IMG/VR virus record: IMGVR_UViG_3300048672_000214
Location: 1-36,651 of that record
Source: a virus
Length of the DNA stretch: 36,651 nt
Direction: 5' to 3' (one strand)
In this document: one piece after another, positions 30,653-36,651 of the stretch
Layout: every line of letters starts with the position of its first letter
Numbering within the stretch: the stretch's first letter is position 1
Notes under the pieces: generated by a model
Databases searched by the model: none
What the model was told of the DNA's origin: nothing
The model's input: only the letters and a program-made list of their open reading frames with translations
Made by a program: the position numbers and the translations under genes

Positions 30653-31205
30653 GTGTATATGCTATAAAAAAGGCCGGATAGTTTAGTGCTTCGTTCATAG
30701 TTCAGTGGAAGTTTTTGAATTTAAAATAACCCCACCGCGCGGAGTGACAGAGATGTCTATATAGTATTGAGGGTCTTCTAAAAATTCAGGTTTTTCGTGT
30801 AGACCTGTTCCCGTGTTCATATATCCGCCACGGTTTAATTGAATCACGTATGAATTTCTTCCTCCTGGCAAAACACTGTTTAGAAAAATTGATTTACTAT
30901 CAGATGTCCAGCCGTTCATGTATTGGCTCATTGCGTTAATCATTTCCATCTCATCCTTGGGGTTATCAACCCACGGAATAGCAATAAGGTCAAGGTCTCT
31001 ATTCATGCTACCGTGGACAACAAGGTTATAACCGTGTTCCTTGGCTATTTCTTTTAACGCTTCGAAATAGTACGCATAAACATTAGGTTTTGCGTGTAGT
31101 GGTTTCTTATAAGGTACTCCAATAATTGCCATCGCTCTGTTATTTTAAATTCAAAAACCGTGTTTCAATCTTAGTTCAGTGTGGCCTTTTTTACAGCATA
31201 TACAC
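30653..31205 (-). mobile_element. Cassette 3: single gene between long inverted repeats
   Basis: The left arm (30653-30730) and right arm (31139-31205) match as inverted repeats. GTGTATATG plus TAAAAAAGGCC match in 22 of 23 positions including the 3-nt link, and the inner 20-bp GTTTTTGAATTTAAAATAAC is perfect. The middle block differs from that of cassette 1 (TTGAAAGCGCG), yet each is conserved within its own unit. They enclose one leftward gene (30695-31132). Confidence 0.62.
30695..31132 (-). CDS. Cassette 3 gene, nucleotidyltransferase-like phage protein
   Basis: A 145-residue protein. VYAYYFEALKEIAKEHGYNLVVHGSMNRDLDLIAIPW (about 18-54) has the G-S-x9-D-x-D-like pattern of minimal nucleotidyltransferases (GSMNRDLDL), and later strands include SYVIQLNRGGYMN and QYYIDISVTP. 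I recall this 'HGS..RDLDL.A.PW ... YIDlSV' pattern in phage proteins without known function. The C terminus PRGGVILNSKTS comes from the repeat arm. Enzyme activity is unproven. Confidence 0.68.
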   Translation of the reverse strand: MAIIGVPYKKPLHAKPNVYAYYFEALKEIAKEHGYNLVVHGSMNRDLDLIAIPWVDNPKDEMEMINAMSQYMNGWTSDSKSIFLNSVLPGGRNSYVIQLNRGGYMNTGTGLHEKPEFLEDPQYYIDISVTPRGGVILNSKTSTEL

Positions 31206-31235
31206 TTGATACATTATGTGCAATATTGCTCCCAC

Positions 31236-31403
31236 TCACTTAACAAACAATTTAAGTATCGCTACGAATATCGCCACCCCCACAAGGCAGCCAATTACAA
31301 TCGAAGGGACTACAAGATAAAGGAAGTCTTCACGATGTTGTTTATTTATGAAGCACTTTGTAGGCTTTACAAAGTCTCCAAGTTTTAAGTTAGGCTCTTT
31401 CAT
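31236..31403 (-). CDS. Small membrane protein
   Basis: A 55-residue ORF with a soluble N terminus (MKEPNLKLGDFVKPTKCFINKQHRED), then one long hydrophobic segment (FLYLVVPSIVIGCLVGVAIFVAILKLFV) to the C terminus. The stop lies 7 nt before the TTATGTGCAATATTGC arm at the right end of the cassette array. Its function is unknown. There is no overlap with neighbours. Confidence 0.55.
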   Translation of the reverse strand: MKEPNLKLGDFVKPTKCFINKQHREDFLYLVVPSIVIGCLVGVAIFVAILKLFVK

Positions 31404-31468
31404 ATCGGTTTAGTTTGAGTTTCGCTTGACCAAGTTAGTAACCCTGACCTCCATATTTCCACGGCTCC

Positions 31469-31597
31469 CTATTTGCCGCTTATCGTTTGCTTGTTACGCC
31501 TGATTTGTGCGCGTTCAAGTTCTTGTTCCGGTATGCCTTTCAAATAGCGATGGATACGCGAAAGGTCATTAGATGAGTGCCTGATTCTTGCCTTCAT
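31469..31597 (-). CDS. Small basic protein
   Basis: A 42-residue product from the ATG at 31597, 4 nt after the stop of the HTH gene; a longer frame to 31681 would run inside that gene. MKARIRHSSNDLSRIHRYLKGIPEQELERAQIRRNKQTISGK is helical and strongly basic, perhaps nucleic-acid-binding. Nothing more can be said. Confidence 0.5.
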   Translation of the reverse strand: MKARIRHSSNDLSRIHRYLKGIPEQELERAQIRRNKQTISGK

Positions 31598-31601
31598 AGC
31601 T

Positions 31602-31802
31602 TTATTTTTTAACAAAGTATTCAAGATATTTTTTACCTTTAACTCGTTGCCTATCTGGGATGAGTTTATACTCCCTTGCAACGTCTGAGATTCTACTTCT
31701 TAAATCTGCAATACCCCAGCGTTGGAAAGCTATCACCCTGTTTACCTTCACTCCCTGGCGAAGTATGTGGTACAGTAAGTCTACTTGGTTGTCAAATGTC
31801 AT
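31602..31802 (-). CDS. Helix-turn-helix protein (HTH_39-like)
   Basis: A 66-residue protein. QVDLLYHILRQGVKVNRVIAFQRWGIADLRSRISDVAREYKLIPDR fits small winged-helix/HTH proteins with the pattern 'il..L..g..vt...A...fgi..l..RIsdlr..g', and the basic C terminus (RVKGKKYLEYFVKK) fits the wing. It may regulate the recombination genes or act as a directionality factor, but no integrase is present. It overlaps the YqaJ stop by ATGA. Confidence 0.72.
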   Translation of the reverse strand: MTFDNQVDLLYHILRQGVKVNRVIAFQRWGIADLRSRISDVAREYKLIPDRQRVKGKKYLEYFVKK

Positions 31803-32485
31803 CTTAGTAAATTTAAAAGTTTCCTCTTTTCAGTGAAAGCTATTTGAAGTTTTTTAATCAGTGCGTTTTGATCCTCGTCATTTGAAGGAATGATTAAGTG
31901 CGTCATCTTGTGTTTATATTCAATCATTCGTGGATCGTACGTTACAAAGTGGCAAACCATCTTTGAAGCGAATAACATGTTAGCTTGACATTGCCAATAG
32001 TATTCCCTAAAATCTCTTTTTAGATCGTGCCAATCAGTGAGCATTAAGTATTGAAGTTGCTTTGCTGAATCGTAAGGACATTTGATTTCTAGTATCTCAT
32101 TTTCACCTATCTCCCTGTCTGGAGATCCTCCGGCCTCGTCTGAGTAAGGATAAAAACCTACCACGCTAGTTTCTAAGCCAGTCATTTTTTCAAAGAACTC
32201 CACGGCCTCCGGTTCTTTTTCAATGCCCCAAACTAAAGGGAAAGCGTATCCCTGTTGCTTGGCTTGTCCGGTCATTACCTCAGCTACCTTTTCACTAACG
32301 TAAGTCATAGCGGTTTCAGAAAGTTTTCCCGCTTCTTGGTCCGCTTTTGTCTTAGGTTCTACCATTATCTTCCAAATCTCAGATGAGGTAAAGCGACCTA
32401 AACGGATTTGATACCATTCAGGAGTATTTTGATCAATGAATGAAAGTGCCTTGCTTTCGTCATTAAGGTTATCTAAGAAGCTCAT
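31799..32485 (-). CDS. YqaJ-type exonuclease (lambda Exo-like)
   Basis: A 228-residue nuclease that would resect double-stranded DNA for single-strand annealing. FIDQNTPEWYQIRLGRFTSSEIWKIM (about 16-41) is the YqaJ start. WGIEKEPEAVEFFEKMTG (about 86-103), GGSPDREIGENEILEIKCPYD (about 118-138, with the D...E-x-K catalytic core) and YYWQCQANMLFA (about 163-174) complete the PD-(D/E)XK layout. It overlaps the ERF gene upstream by ATGA, forming a two-component recombination pair. Confidence 0.9.
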   Translation of the reverse strand: MSFLDNLNDESKALSFIDQNTPEWYQIRLGRFTSSEIWKIMVEPKTKADQEAGKLSETAMTYVSEKVAEVMTGQAKQQGYAFPLVWGIEKEPEAVEFFEKMTGLETSVVGFYPYSDEAGGSPDREIGENEILEIKCPYDSAKQLQYLMLTDWHDLKRDFREYYWQCQANMLFASKMVCHFVTYDPRMIEYKHKMTHLIIPSNDEDQNALIKKLQIAFTEKRKLLNLLR

Positions 32486-33183
32486 TTGCCTTTACTGTTT
32501 AGTTCTACAAGTACCTTTCCTATTTCCTTAATTGCCTTGACATACACCTTACCAGTGCGTTCAGTCTTCCAGTTATCAGGATGCCACTTGCTAAGGCTTG
32601 CATCTTTTTGAATCACTTGGTCATAAATTGACATGTAATCTTTGTGGAGCTTGTCAATATCTAAATCAGGCATGCGTCCGTCAATGTCAGAATCAGCCGT
32701 AGATAAACCTAGCGCGCCTATTAGGGTATAACGCTTCAAGTATTCAATCGCGCTTCCACGGGCCTGTATTGCGTTTTTGGAGCCGCTTGCATCTGGCGGT
32801 GATGTCATGGTCGTTTGCTCCGTGTGACCATCAACATGGGAGATCAAACAAGTTACTTTCAATTCATTAGGATTATCCTGAATTTCCCATCGGTATGATA
32901 AGCCAGCATCTTTTAAAGTCTTTCCTATTTGGCGGCAAATGTCAGCAAGTGGAGCAAAACTGTATTTTGTTTGCCCAAAGTTAACCTCCTTAGTTTTTCT
33001 AAGGTCAGGGCATTTGCTTTGAAACTCCGTGAAGGCCTCAAAGAAAAGTTTACGGGCTTGTCCAGCCTGATAGCGTTCCTGTAGGTCCATCAGTTTACTA
33101 AGGCTCTCAACGTCTAAGCCTTTTTCTATTGCCTGGCTAAGAAGGTTTGCGGGTGTTGTGTCTATTCTTTCTAAGGTTTCCAT
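32482..33183 (-). CDS. erf: ERF-family single-strand annealing protein
   Basis: A 233-residue recombinase partner. LQERYQAGQARKLFFEAFTEFQSKCPDLRKTKEVNFGQTKYSFAPLADICRQIGKTLKDAGLSYRWEI (about 31-98) and SGSKNAIQARGSAIEYLKRYTLIGALGLSTADSDIDG (about 134-170) are the ERF core, including the 'G.a.sYakRY.l..llgi.t.d.D.DG'-type block. With the YqaJ exonuclease it would join linear genomes or circularise terminally redundant DNA, fitting a pac-type or circularly permuted phage. Confidence 0.9.
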   Translation of the reverse strand: METLERIDTTPANLLSQAIEKGLDVESLSKLMDLQERYQAGQARKLFFEAFTEFQSKCPDLRKTKEVNFGQTKYSFAPLADICRQIGKTLKDAGLSYRWEIQDNPNELKVTCLISHVDGHTEQTTMTSPPDASGSKNAIQARGSAIEYLKRYTLIGALGLSTADSDIDGRMPDLDIDKLHKDYMSIYDQVIQKDASLSKWHPDNWKTERTGKVYVKAIKEIGKVLVELNSKGK

Positions 33184-33187
33184 ATTT

Positions 33188-33349
33188 TTAATAGTCGGTT
33201 ACGTGTCTTTCCCAAGCTGCCTCTCGGTCGTTATCTTCGAGCTGGTTTATTACTTTTCTGACCTCATCCCAGCTACCATACCAAAACTCCATTTCTTTAA
33301 GTTCTGATTCATATTCCTTGTTGATTGAATCTATTTCTTCCTTTGTCAT
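33188..33349 (-). CDS. Hypothetical acidic protein
   Basis: A 53-residue ORF (MTKEEIDSINKEYESELKEM...), an acidic, mostly helical protein with several Trp, ending WERHVTDY. It lies between ERF and the next hypothetical gene with small gaps. No family is recognised. Confidence 0.5.
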   Translation of the reverse strand: MTKEEIDSINKEYESELKEMEFWYGSWDEVRKVINQLEDNDREAAWERHVTDY

Positions 33350-33350
33350 A

Positions 33351-33581
33351 TTACACGGCTTTAAGTTTTCTTTGTTCTTCTACCCACTCACCCCAATTCT
33401 TTAAAAAGTCTGTTTTGTCATAATCAATATTTTGAAGTATGAACATTTGAGAATCGAGTAATGCTTTCCGGTAACCAAAGTTTTCAACCTGTTCCTCATA
33501 ATTAGGAGTAGGCTTTTCAAAGTGCTTTGATTCTGACTTAGTGAAGTCTCTTGTGATGGCCTTAACGTCTATTTGTTTCAT
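33351..33581 (-). CDS. Hypothetical protein
   Basis: A 76-residue acidic and helical protein. RDFTKSESKHFEKPTPNYEEQVENFGYRKALLDSQMFILQNIDYDKTDFLKNWGEWVEEQRK has no motif I know. It is one of a run of small early genes leading leftward from the control region. Confidence 0.58.
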   Translation of the reverse strand: MKQIDVKAITRDFTKSESKHFEKPTPNYEEQVENFGYRKALLDSQMFILQNIDYDKTDFLKNWGEWVEEQRKLKAV

Positions 33582-33592
33582 GGTTTTGGGGT

Positions 33593-33862
33593 TTAAAATA
33601 AAGGAGTATCTTTTTTAATATCTTCAGCTTCGCACAATAAAAGGTATTTTATCAATTCATCTAGTGAATTATATCCTATAATTTGAAAAGTCCAGGCCTT
33701 TTTTACCCAAACTTTTCCAATCCATGACGGCTCAAGCCTTTGAAGTTGGTAGGATTTACCAAGCTCCACAAAATGAAATCCAAATTCAATTCTAGTTTCT
33801 GGGTCTATCTGGTAGATTCGATATTCTAACCATAAAACGTTTTCAATTCTTACTTTATTCAT
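33593..33862 (-). CDS. Hypothetical protein
   Basis: An 89-residue protein with aromatic strands (VRIENVLWLEYRIYQIDPETRIEFGFHFVELGKSYQLQRLEPSWIGKVWVKKAWTFQIIG) and a C-terminal helix (LDELIKYLLLCEAEDI). It could be a small beta-fold protein. No function is assigned. Confidence 0.58.
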   Translation of the reverse strand: MNKVRIENVLWLEYRIYQIDPETRIEFGFHFVELGKSYQLQRLEPSWIGKVWVKKAWTFQIIGYNSLDELIKYLLLCEAEDIKKDTPLF

Positions 33863-33866
33863 AGCT

Positions 33867-34148
33867 TTAAAATATTGGTGCTTCGTACTCGTCTAACTTT
33901 CCTTCTTCTTCTATTATCGCCTCTTTCACGTCATACGCTAAGTCTGAGTAGTTCAGGTCAGGACGGATAACATCGGTTACAATTACCTTTTTGTGTCCGT
34001 TGTATTCGTAAAGGAGATAGTGAATTGTAACTTCAACTATAATGTCACCATAAGTTACATCTTCATCAGGTGGAGCAATCCAAACCTCAGCTTTAATTTC
34101 TTTGGCTGTTGGCTCTATACTGGGTTGGGCGTATCTCGGATCGTTCAT
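33867..34148 (-). CDS. First gene of the leftward early operon, hypothetical
   Basis: A 93-residue acidic protein with a beta-strand-rich centre (AEVWIAPPDEDVTYGDIIVEVTIHYLLYEYNGHKKVIVTDVIRPDL) and a helical end (YDVKEAIIEEEGK). It lies directly downstream of the divergent region, so it is probably the first protein made from the left promoter. Acidic, small early proteins are often host-targeting inhibitors, but that is only a suggestion. Confidence 0.6.
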   Translation of the reverse strand: MNDPRYAQPSIEPTAKEIKAEVWIAPPDEDVTYGDIIVEVTIHYLLYEYNGHKKVIVTDVIRPDLNYSDLAYDVKEAIIEEEGKLDEYEAPIF

Positions 34149-34171
34149 ATATTTTTCTGTTTTCGTTGAGT

Positions 34172-34179
34172 CAAAAGTA
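34172..34179 (-). promoter_or_regulatory. -7 box of the leftward early promoter
   Basis: On the minus strand TACTTTTG is an exact match to TAnnTTTG. Its start point would be near 34165, about 17 nt before the first leftward ATG. The -33 element is weak (TTA 21 nt upstream instead of TTG). It overlaps a GTAATAC repeat. Confidence 0.5.
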
Positions 34180-34251
34180 ATACCCGTAGTAATACTATCC
34201 TAATGTTTTGTTGAAAATGTTTTCAATTAATTTCCTTGTTTGGTAATACCC
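34177..34251. promoter_or_regulatory. Candidate operator: three GTAATAC repeats
   Basis: GTAATACCC occurs at 34177-34185 and 34243-34251, and GTAATACTA at 34189-34197. The first overlaps the left -7 box and the last lies inside the spacer of the right promoter. The repeats fit the short direct-repeat sites bound by ribbon-helix-helix repressors, one of which is encoded immediately to the right. Confidence 0.5.
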
Positions 34252-34266
34252 AAAGAAATACCTTTA
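34236..34266 (+). promoter_or_regulatory. Rightward early promoter
   Basis: TTG at 34236-34238, a spacer of 20 nt and TACCTTTA at 34259-34266 fit TTG-N20-TAnnTTTG with one mismatch in the last base. The first ATG follows at 34272, so the transcript would be nearly leaderless. It drives the repressor gene and, in a circular genome, could continue through HNH to terminase. Confidence 0.5.
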
Positions 34267-34271
34267 CGCAC

Positions 34272-34418
34272 ATGGGAAAGACAATCACATTCAAAGCCAG
34301 CGACCAATTTGCGGAACATATTGGTAAACAGGCAGTTAAAAAAGGTCTTAAAGTAGGCACATTTATTAAGGCCGTTTTGAAGAAACATACCAATTTTAAA
34401 GAAAAGGATTTAGTATGA
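34272..34418 (+). CDS. Ribbon-helix-helix (Arc/CopG-type) repressor
   Basis: A 48-residue protein. GKTITFKASDQFAEHIGKQAVKKGLKVGTFIKAVLKKH has the strand-helix-turn-helix order of RHH proteins ('kTitfr.sd...e.i...a...g.s.s.fir.alL'). The start is the ATG at 34272; a TTG at 34236 would add residues that are not RHH-like and overlap the promoter. It is the first rightward gene beside repeated sites in the control region, so autoregulation and control of both early promoters are likely. Confidence 0.72.
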   Translation: MGKTITFKASDQFAEHIGKQAVKKGLKVGTFIKAVLKKHTNFKEKDLV

Positions 34419-35155
34419 CCTACACTAACCCCCATATCGAACTCAGAGAAGACGGTAAGTTCTATCTGATTGAAATGCCAGTAAGAATGACCTCCGACCC
34501 TAGGACTGCTTTTGAATTATGGAAAGCCCAAGCCCTCAAAGACGCAGTAGAGATTAAGGAACGTGCTCTGGCGATTAGTTTTATAAACCTACAGCACAAA
34601 CTTTACCAACATCAGATAAAAATTAACCGCCCTTACAAAGTAGACCTTTCAGGCTACGATGTAAATATTGAGGGTAGACCAAAAGATCACGGAAGGCTAA
34701 ACATGACCTCTTTTCAAAACTACGCTATCATCACCCCAAAAGCTATGAAACCAGCAAGAGAGCATACAAGCGAGACAATTAAAAGAGTTTTAGATTCAAT
34801 CACTCCACAGGAACAGGAGGCAACAAACAAAGCAATGATTGAAAAACTTAAAAAAGCGGCTCCGCGTTTAACTAAAACCAAAAACTTCTCAGAAGAAAAC
34901 AGCGCACATTCATTCACGGAAGGAAGTGAAGTTTATGAGATTGGAGTTGGTGATGATAATGAAGTATTTGCCAATAAGATTGAGGAAGAACCAGAAGGCG
35001 AAAGCCATCTAATTAAGTCATTGAAGGAAATTCAAATAGGTGAAATATTCTTAGTAAGGGGCAAGAAATATATTATAGGATTACCAGTTTCATCATCAAA
35101 TATTAATAGTACTGATGAACACGGGCATATTGTATGTACGCTTTTTGAACTTTAA
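34415..35155 (+). CDS. Hypothetical early protein
   Basis: A 246-residue protein. The N-terminal part has mixed strands and helices (LREDGKFYLIEMPVRMTSDPRTAFELWKAQALKDAVEIKERALAISFINL, DLSGYDVNIEGRPKDHGRLNMTSFQNYAIITP), followed by a helical, charged middle (SETIKRVLDSITPQEQEATNKAMIEKLKKAAPRL). The acidic end includes EIQIGEIFLVRGKKYIIGLPVSSS. No family is recognised. It overlaps the RHH gene by ATGA and the next ORF in sequence. Confidence 0.6.
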   Translation: MTYTNPHIELREDGKFYLIEMPVRMTSDPRTAFELWKAQALKDAVEIKERALAISFINLQHKLYQHQIKINRPYKVDLSGYDVNIEGRPKDHGRLNMTSFQNYAIITPKAMKPAREHTSETIKRVLDSITPQEQEATNKAMIEKLKKAAPRLTKTKNFSEENSAHSFTEGSEVYEIGVGDDNEVFANKIEEEPEGESHLIKSLKEIQIGEIFLVRGKKYIIGLPVSSSNINSTDEHGHIVCTLFEL

Positions 35156-35168
35156 TCATACTAAAGAA

Positions 35169-35324
35169 ATGAAAATCAGAATTAAAAAGAAGGAAAAAGG
35201 ATGGTATTCAGTTGGTATTTTTAAAGACGATGATTCGTTGGTTAATGAAAGAATAGGCCCATTATCTTGGGCAATAGTTGTATTACTAATACCGTCCAAC
35301 TGGATAAAATCATTTAAAAATTAA
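35169..35324 (+). CDS. Small protein with C-terminal hydrophobic segment
   Basis: A 51-residue product from the ATG at 35169. An in-frame ATG at 35115 would lie within the previous gene; the later start is preferred because it follows that gene's stop. MKIRIKKKEKGWYSVGIFKDDDSLVNERIGPLSWAIVVLLIPSNW is basic at the N terminus with a hydrophobic stretch near the end. Function is unknown. Confidence 0.5.
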   Translation: MKIRIKKKEKGWYSVGIFKDDDSLVNERIGPLSWAIVVLLIPSNWIKSFKN

Positions 35325-35329
35325 GTTTT

Positions 35330-35809
35330 ATGACCCCTAACCAGAAAGAGGAACTAAGGAAGGAATATTTACAATGGGCAGAAGTGCCTTTAGACGATAG
35401 TTTAGATATTCCAGATTGGTTCTACTCCAAGCTAGAAGAGAAAGAAAAGGAGATTGAGCAGCTACAAACCAGATTGCTAAATAAGCAAGAGCAAGCAATG
35501 GTAATGATGAAAACAATTCAATCACAAACTGAAGAAATAGCGGATATTGAATCTCACTATTCAAGTGTAGGAATGGGCTTATATCCTAAGAAAGTTTATG
35601 AGGAGATTGAGAGATTGCAGTCTGAGGTAAATGATAGAGATGAATCAATAAACGCATTACGAGAAATTGTCAGGCTTAATCAACAGGCTAATAGAATACT
35701 AGGTGAGGAGATTGAAGCCCTTAAACAGGCTTTGAGGTGCATTCAGCCAATTTTAAAAAGTCATGGATACCACACCACAAATGAAGAAATAGAACAGCTA
35801 TTAAAATGA
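35330..35809 (+). CDS. Coiled-coil protein
   Basis: A 159-residue protein. A long coiled coil (SKLEEKEKEIEQLQTRLLNKQEQAMVMMKTIQSQTEEIADIE; VYEEIERLQSEVNDRDESINALREIVRLNQQANRILGEEIEALKQAL) is interrupted by HYSSVGMGLYPKK. The N terminus is acidic and Trp-rich. No enzyme motif is seen. Such proteins are common among phage early genes with unknown roles. It overlaps the next gene by ATGA. Confidence 0.6.
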   Translation: MTPNQKEELRKEYLQWAEVPLDDSLDIPDWFYSKLEEKEKEIEQLQTRLLNKQEQAMVMMKTIQSQTEEIADIESHYSSVGMGLYPKKVYEEIERLQSEVNDRDESINALREIVRLNQQANRILGEEIEALKQALRCIQPILKSHGYHTTNEEIEQLLK

Positions 35810-36054
35810 TCTACGAAATTTCAACCTTTCCTTATCCAAATAATAATTCAAGTAGTATGTTCCGCCCTGATCCTAAGCCTGAGAAGTCACCTAAAATTAA
35901 AATAAGGGTTTACACGGCTAAATATAAAAGGCGCTTGAAAGCAATTAAAAGGGTTTCAAAACGCATGGCTAAAGAACTAAGCATATATATGAAACAAATA
36001 GGATACTGGACAAGCACTGCCTTGAAGAAGGGCGGCAGCAGAATAGAAATGTAA
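35806..36054 (+). CDS. Basic protein resembling the N terminus of phage NinG-like HNH proteins
   Basis: An 82-residue protein. FRPDPKPEKSPKIKIRVYTAKYKRRLKAIKRVSKRMAKELSIY resembles the start of HNH/NinG-type proteins in phages of Bacteroidota, which begin with a 'pdPKPeK' segment and 'kpikkvSkkrakEl'. After that it ends at residue 82 (GYWTSTALKKGGSRIEM) with no zinc or HNH residues, so it may be a truncated relative or a stand-alone nucleic-acid-binding protein. Recognition is from memory and weak. Confidence 0.5.
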   Translation: MIYEISTFPYPNNNSSSMFRPDPKPEKSPKIKIRVYTAKYKRRLKAIKRVSKRMAKELSIYMKQIGYWTSTALKKGGSRIEM

Positions 36055-36151
36055 GAAAGCGTGAAGGTAGTAATTGGGCTAAGGGAACGCATAAATCATG
36101 GCTTTTTACAATAACTTTTATTTGGCTTTGTTTTGAATTTGAAATAATGAT

Positions 36152-36481
36152 ATGGAAATAAAAGCCCGTAAGCTACCCTGGCAGAAGGCCACACGGCAAA
36201 CATCAAGCCCTGATAACAGATACCATACAAAGTATTGGATTTCAAGGCGTGAGATATTCAGACGAGGAACTAAAACAATGCCTAACGGTTACATTCTAAG
36301 GAATGTTTACTGTTATCAATGTTATTTAGAAACTGGCAAGCAAATAGAAGGGGCACAGACTGACCATATCGTACAAAAGAAGTTAGGCGGAAGTGATGAG
36401 GATGATAACCTAATGACTTTATGTGACCGTCACCACAACAGCAAGAGCGCAAGAGAAGGAAACAACATGAGAAAGCTATGA
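36152..36481 (+). CDS. HNH endonuclease (terminase-associated)
   Basis: A 109-residue HNH protein. CYQCYLETGKQIEGAQTDHIVQKKLGGSDEDDNLMTLCDRHHNSKSAREGNN (about 54-105) contains the Zn pair CxxC, the catalytic DHI..., the N (DDNL) and C..HH..K. It lies, across the ends of the window, next to terS. HNH proteins beside terminases help DNA cutting in packaging (for example HK97 gp74), which matters here because the TerL nuclease site appears degenerate. The role in this phage is inferred. Confidence 0.85.
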   Translation: MEIKARKLPWQKATRQTSSPDNRYHTKYWISRREIFRRGTKTMPNGYILRNVYCYQCYLETGKQIEGAQTDHIVQKKLGGSDEDDNLMTLCDRHHNSKSAREGNNMRKL

Positions 36482-36648
36482 TTAAAGCAACTAAAGAAAA
36501 ACTAATTATCTCAGTAGAAGATATATTAGCTACACTCACAGAGCAAGAATGGGAAGATATATACAAAGAAGCTAAGCGCATGGCTAATGATAAGCCACTC
36601 AAAGCAAAGAAGAAACAAAATAAGTTAAAGGGTGGAGGGGTGGTCTAA
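36478..36648 (+). CDS. Small charged protein at the end of the window
   Basis: A 56-residue ORF whose ATG overlaps the stop of the HNH gene (ATGA). MIKATKEKLIISVEDILATLTEQEWEDIYKEAKRMANDKPLKAKKK is helical and basic at the C terminus. The stop lies 3 nt before the end of the window; in a circular genome terS would begin right after it. It may be a small terminase- or HNH-linked protein, but no function is known. Confidence 0.6.
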   Translation: MIKATKEKLIISVEDILATLTEQEWEDIYKEAKRMANDKPLKAKKKQNKLKGGGVV

Positions 36649-36651
36649 TTG

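Noticed and set aside
29409-31205. Integron with attC sites
   Set aside because: Spacers are folded repeats between single-gene units, but no integrase is present, the RYYYAAC/GTTRRRY cores are not matched in the right order, and the genes themselves are flanked by matched inverted arms, which integron cassettes are not.
29409-31205. CRISPR array
   Set aside because: Repeats are inverted, differ between units and enclose protein-coding genes; there are no regular short direct repeats with spacers and no Cas genes.
36282-36602. 106-codon minus-strand ORF opposite the HNH gene
   Set aside because: The plus-strand HNH protein has its full catalytic motif; the minus frame has Cys/Ser/Leu-rich composition and no neighbours in the same direction.

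Overview
The window looks like the complete genome of a tailed phage (siphovirus type, HK97-like head) of a Bacteroidota host. Signs of the host: starts are A-rich and mostly lack Shine-Dalgarno sequences; promoter candidates fit TTG-N19/20-TAnnTTTG; the tail protein carries repeats like those of the Bacteroidota adhesin SprB; and several genes (a DUF6291-like protein, DUF5675, ERF plus YqaJ) are common in phages of this phylum. The window opens on the terminase small subunit and closes on an HNH endonuclease plus one small ORF. Joined end to end, this gives the usual HNH-TerS-TerL order, so the sequence is probably a circular or circularly permuted genome cut just before terS. I found no integrase, DNA polymerase, tRNA or CRISPR array.

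Rightward late genes (1-25771). TerS and TerL are followed by an unusual block of about 6.5 kb (2466-8917) of sugar-modifying enzymes: one GT-B and two GT-A glycosyltransferases, another glycosyltransferase-like protein, a sugar/choline-type nucleotidyltransferase, an HGD-motif small-molecule kinase, a SAM methyltransferase, a hexapeptide acyltransferase and a very short DegT-type aminotransferase. Small, often membrane-spanning ORFs are threaded between them with ATGA overlaps. Then come the portal, prohead protease, major capsid protein, head-tail connectors, tail tube protein, the gpG/gpGT chaperone pair with a clear -1 slippery site, the tape measure, a 1243-residue tail protein with SprB-like repeats, a fibre-like protein, a lysis cluster (several membrane proteins, DUF5675, GTA-type holin) and a LamG-like plus SASA-esterase tail protein.

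Leftward genes (25780-34148). From the control region leftward these are small hypotheticals, an ERF annealing protein, a YqaJ exonuclease, an HTH protein, a small membrane protein, an array of three single-gene cassettes (29409-31205), a few small genes, a C5 cytosine methyltransferase with a second 224-codon ORF inside it, and a replication-like operon (DUF6291-like and unknown genes) behind its own promoter. The cassette array is the most unusual feature. Each gene sits between long inverted repeats; the arms match within a unit but partly differ between units, and the spacers between units fold as nested hairpins.

Control and rightward early genes (34149-36648). A divergent regulatory region carries three GTAATAC repeats overlapping both promoter candidates. 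It is followed by a ribbon-helix-helix repressor, unknown genes, an HNH endonuclease and, across the join, TerS. Repression by the ribbon-helix-helix protein would therefore control both arms. All functional calls come from reading motifs by eye; no database search was run.
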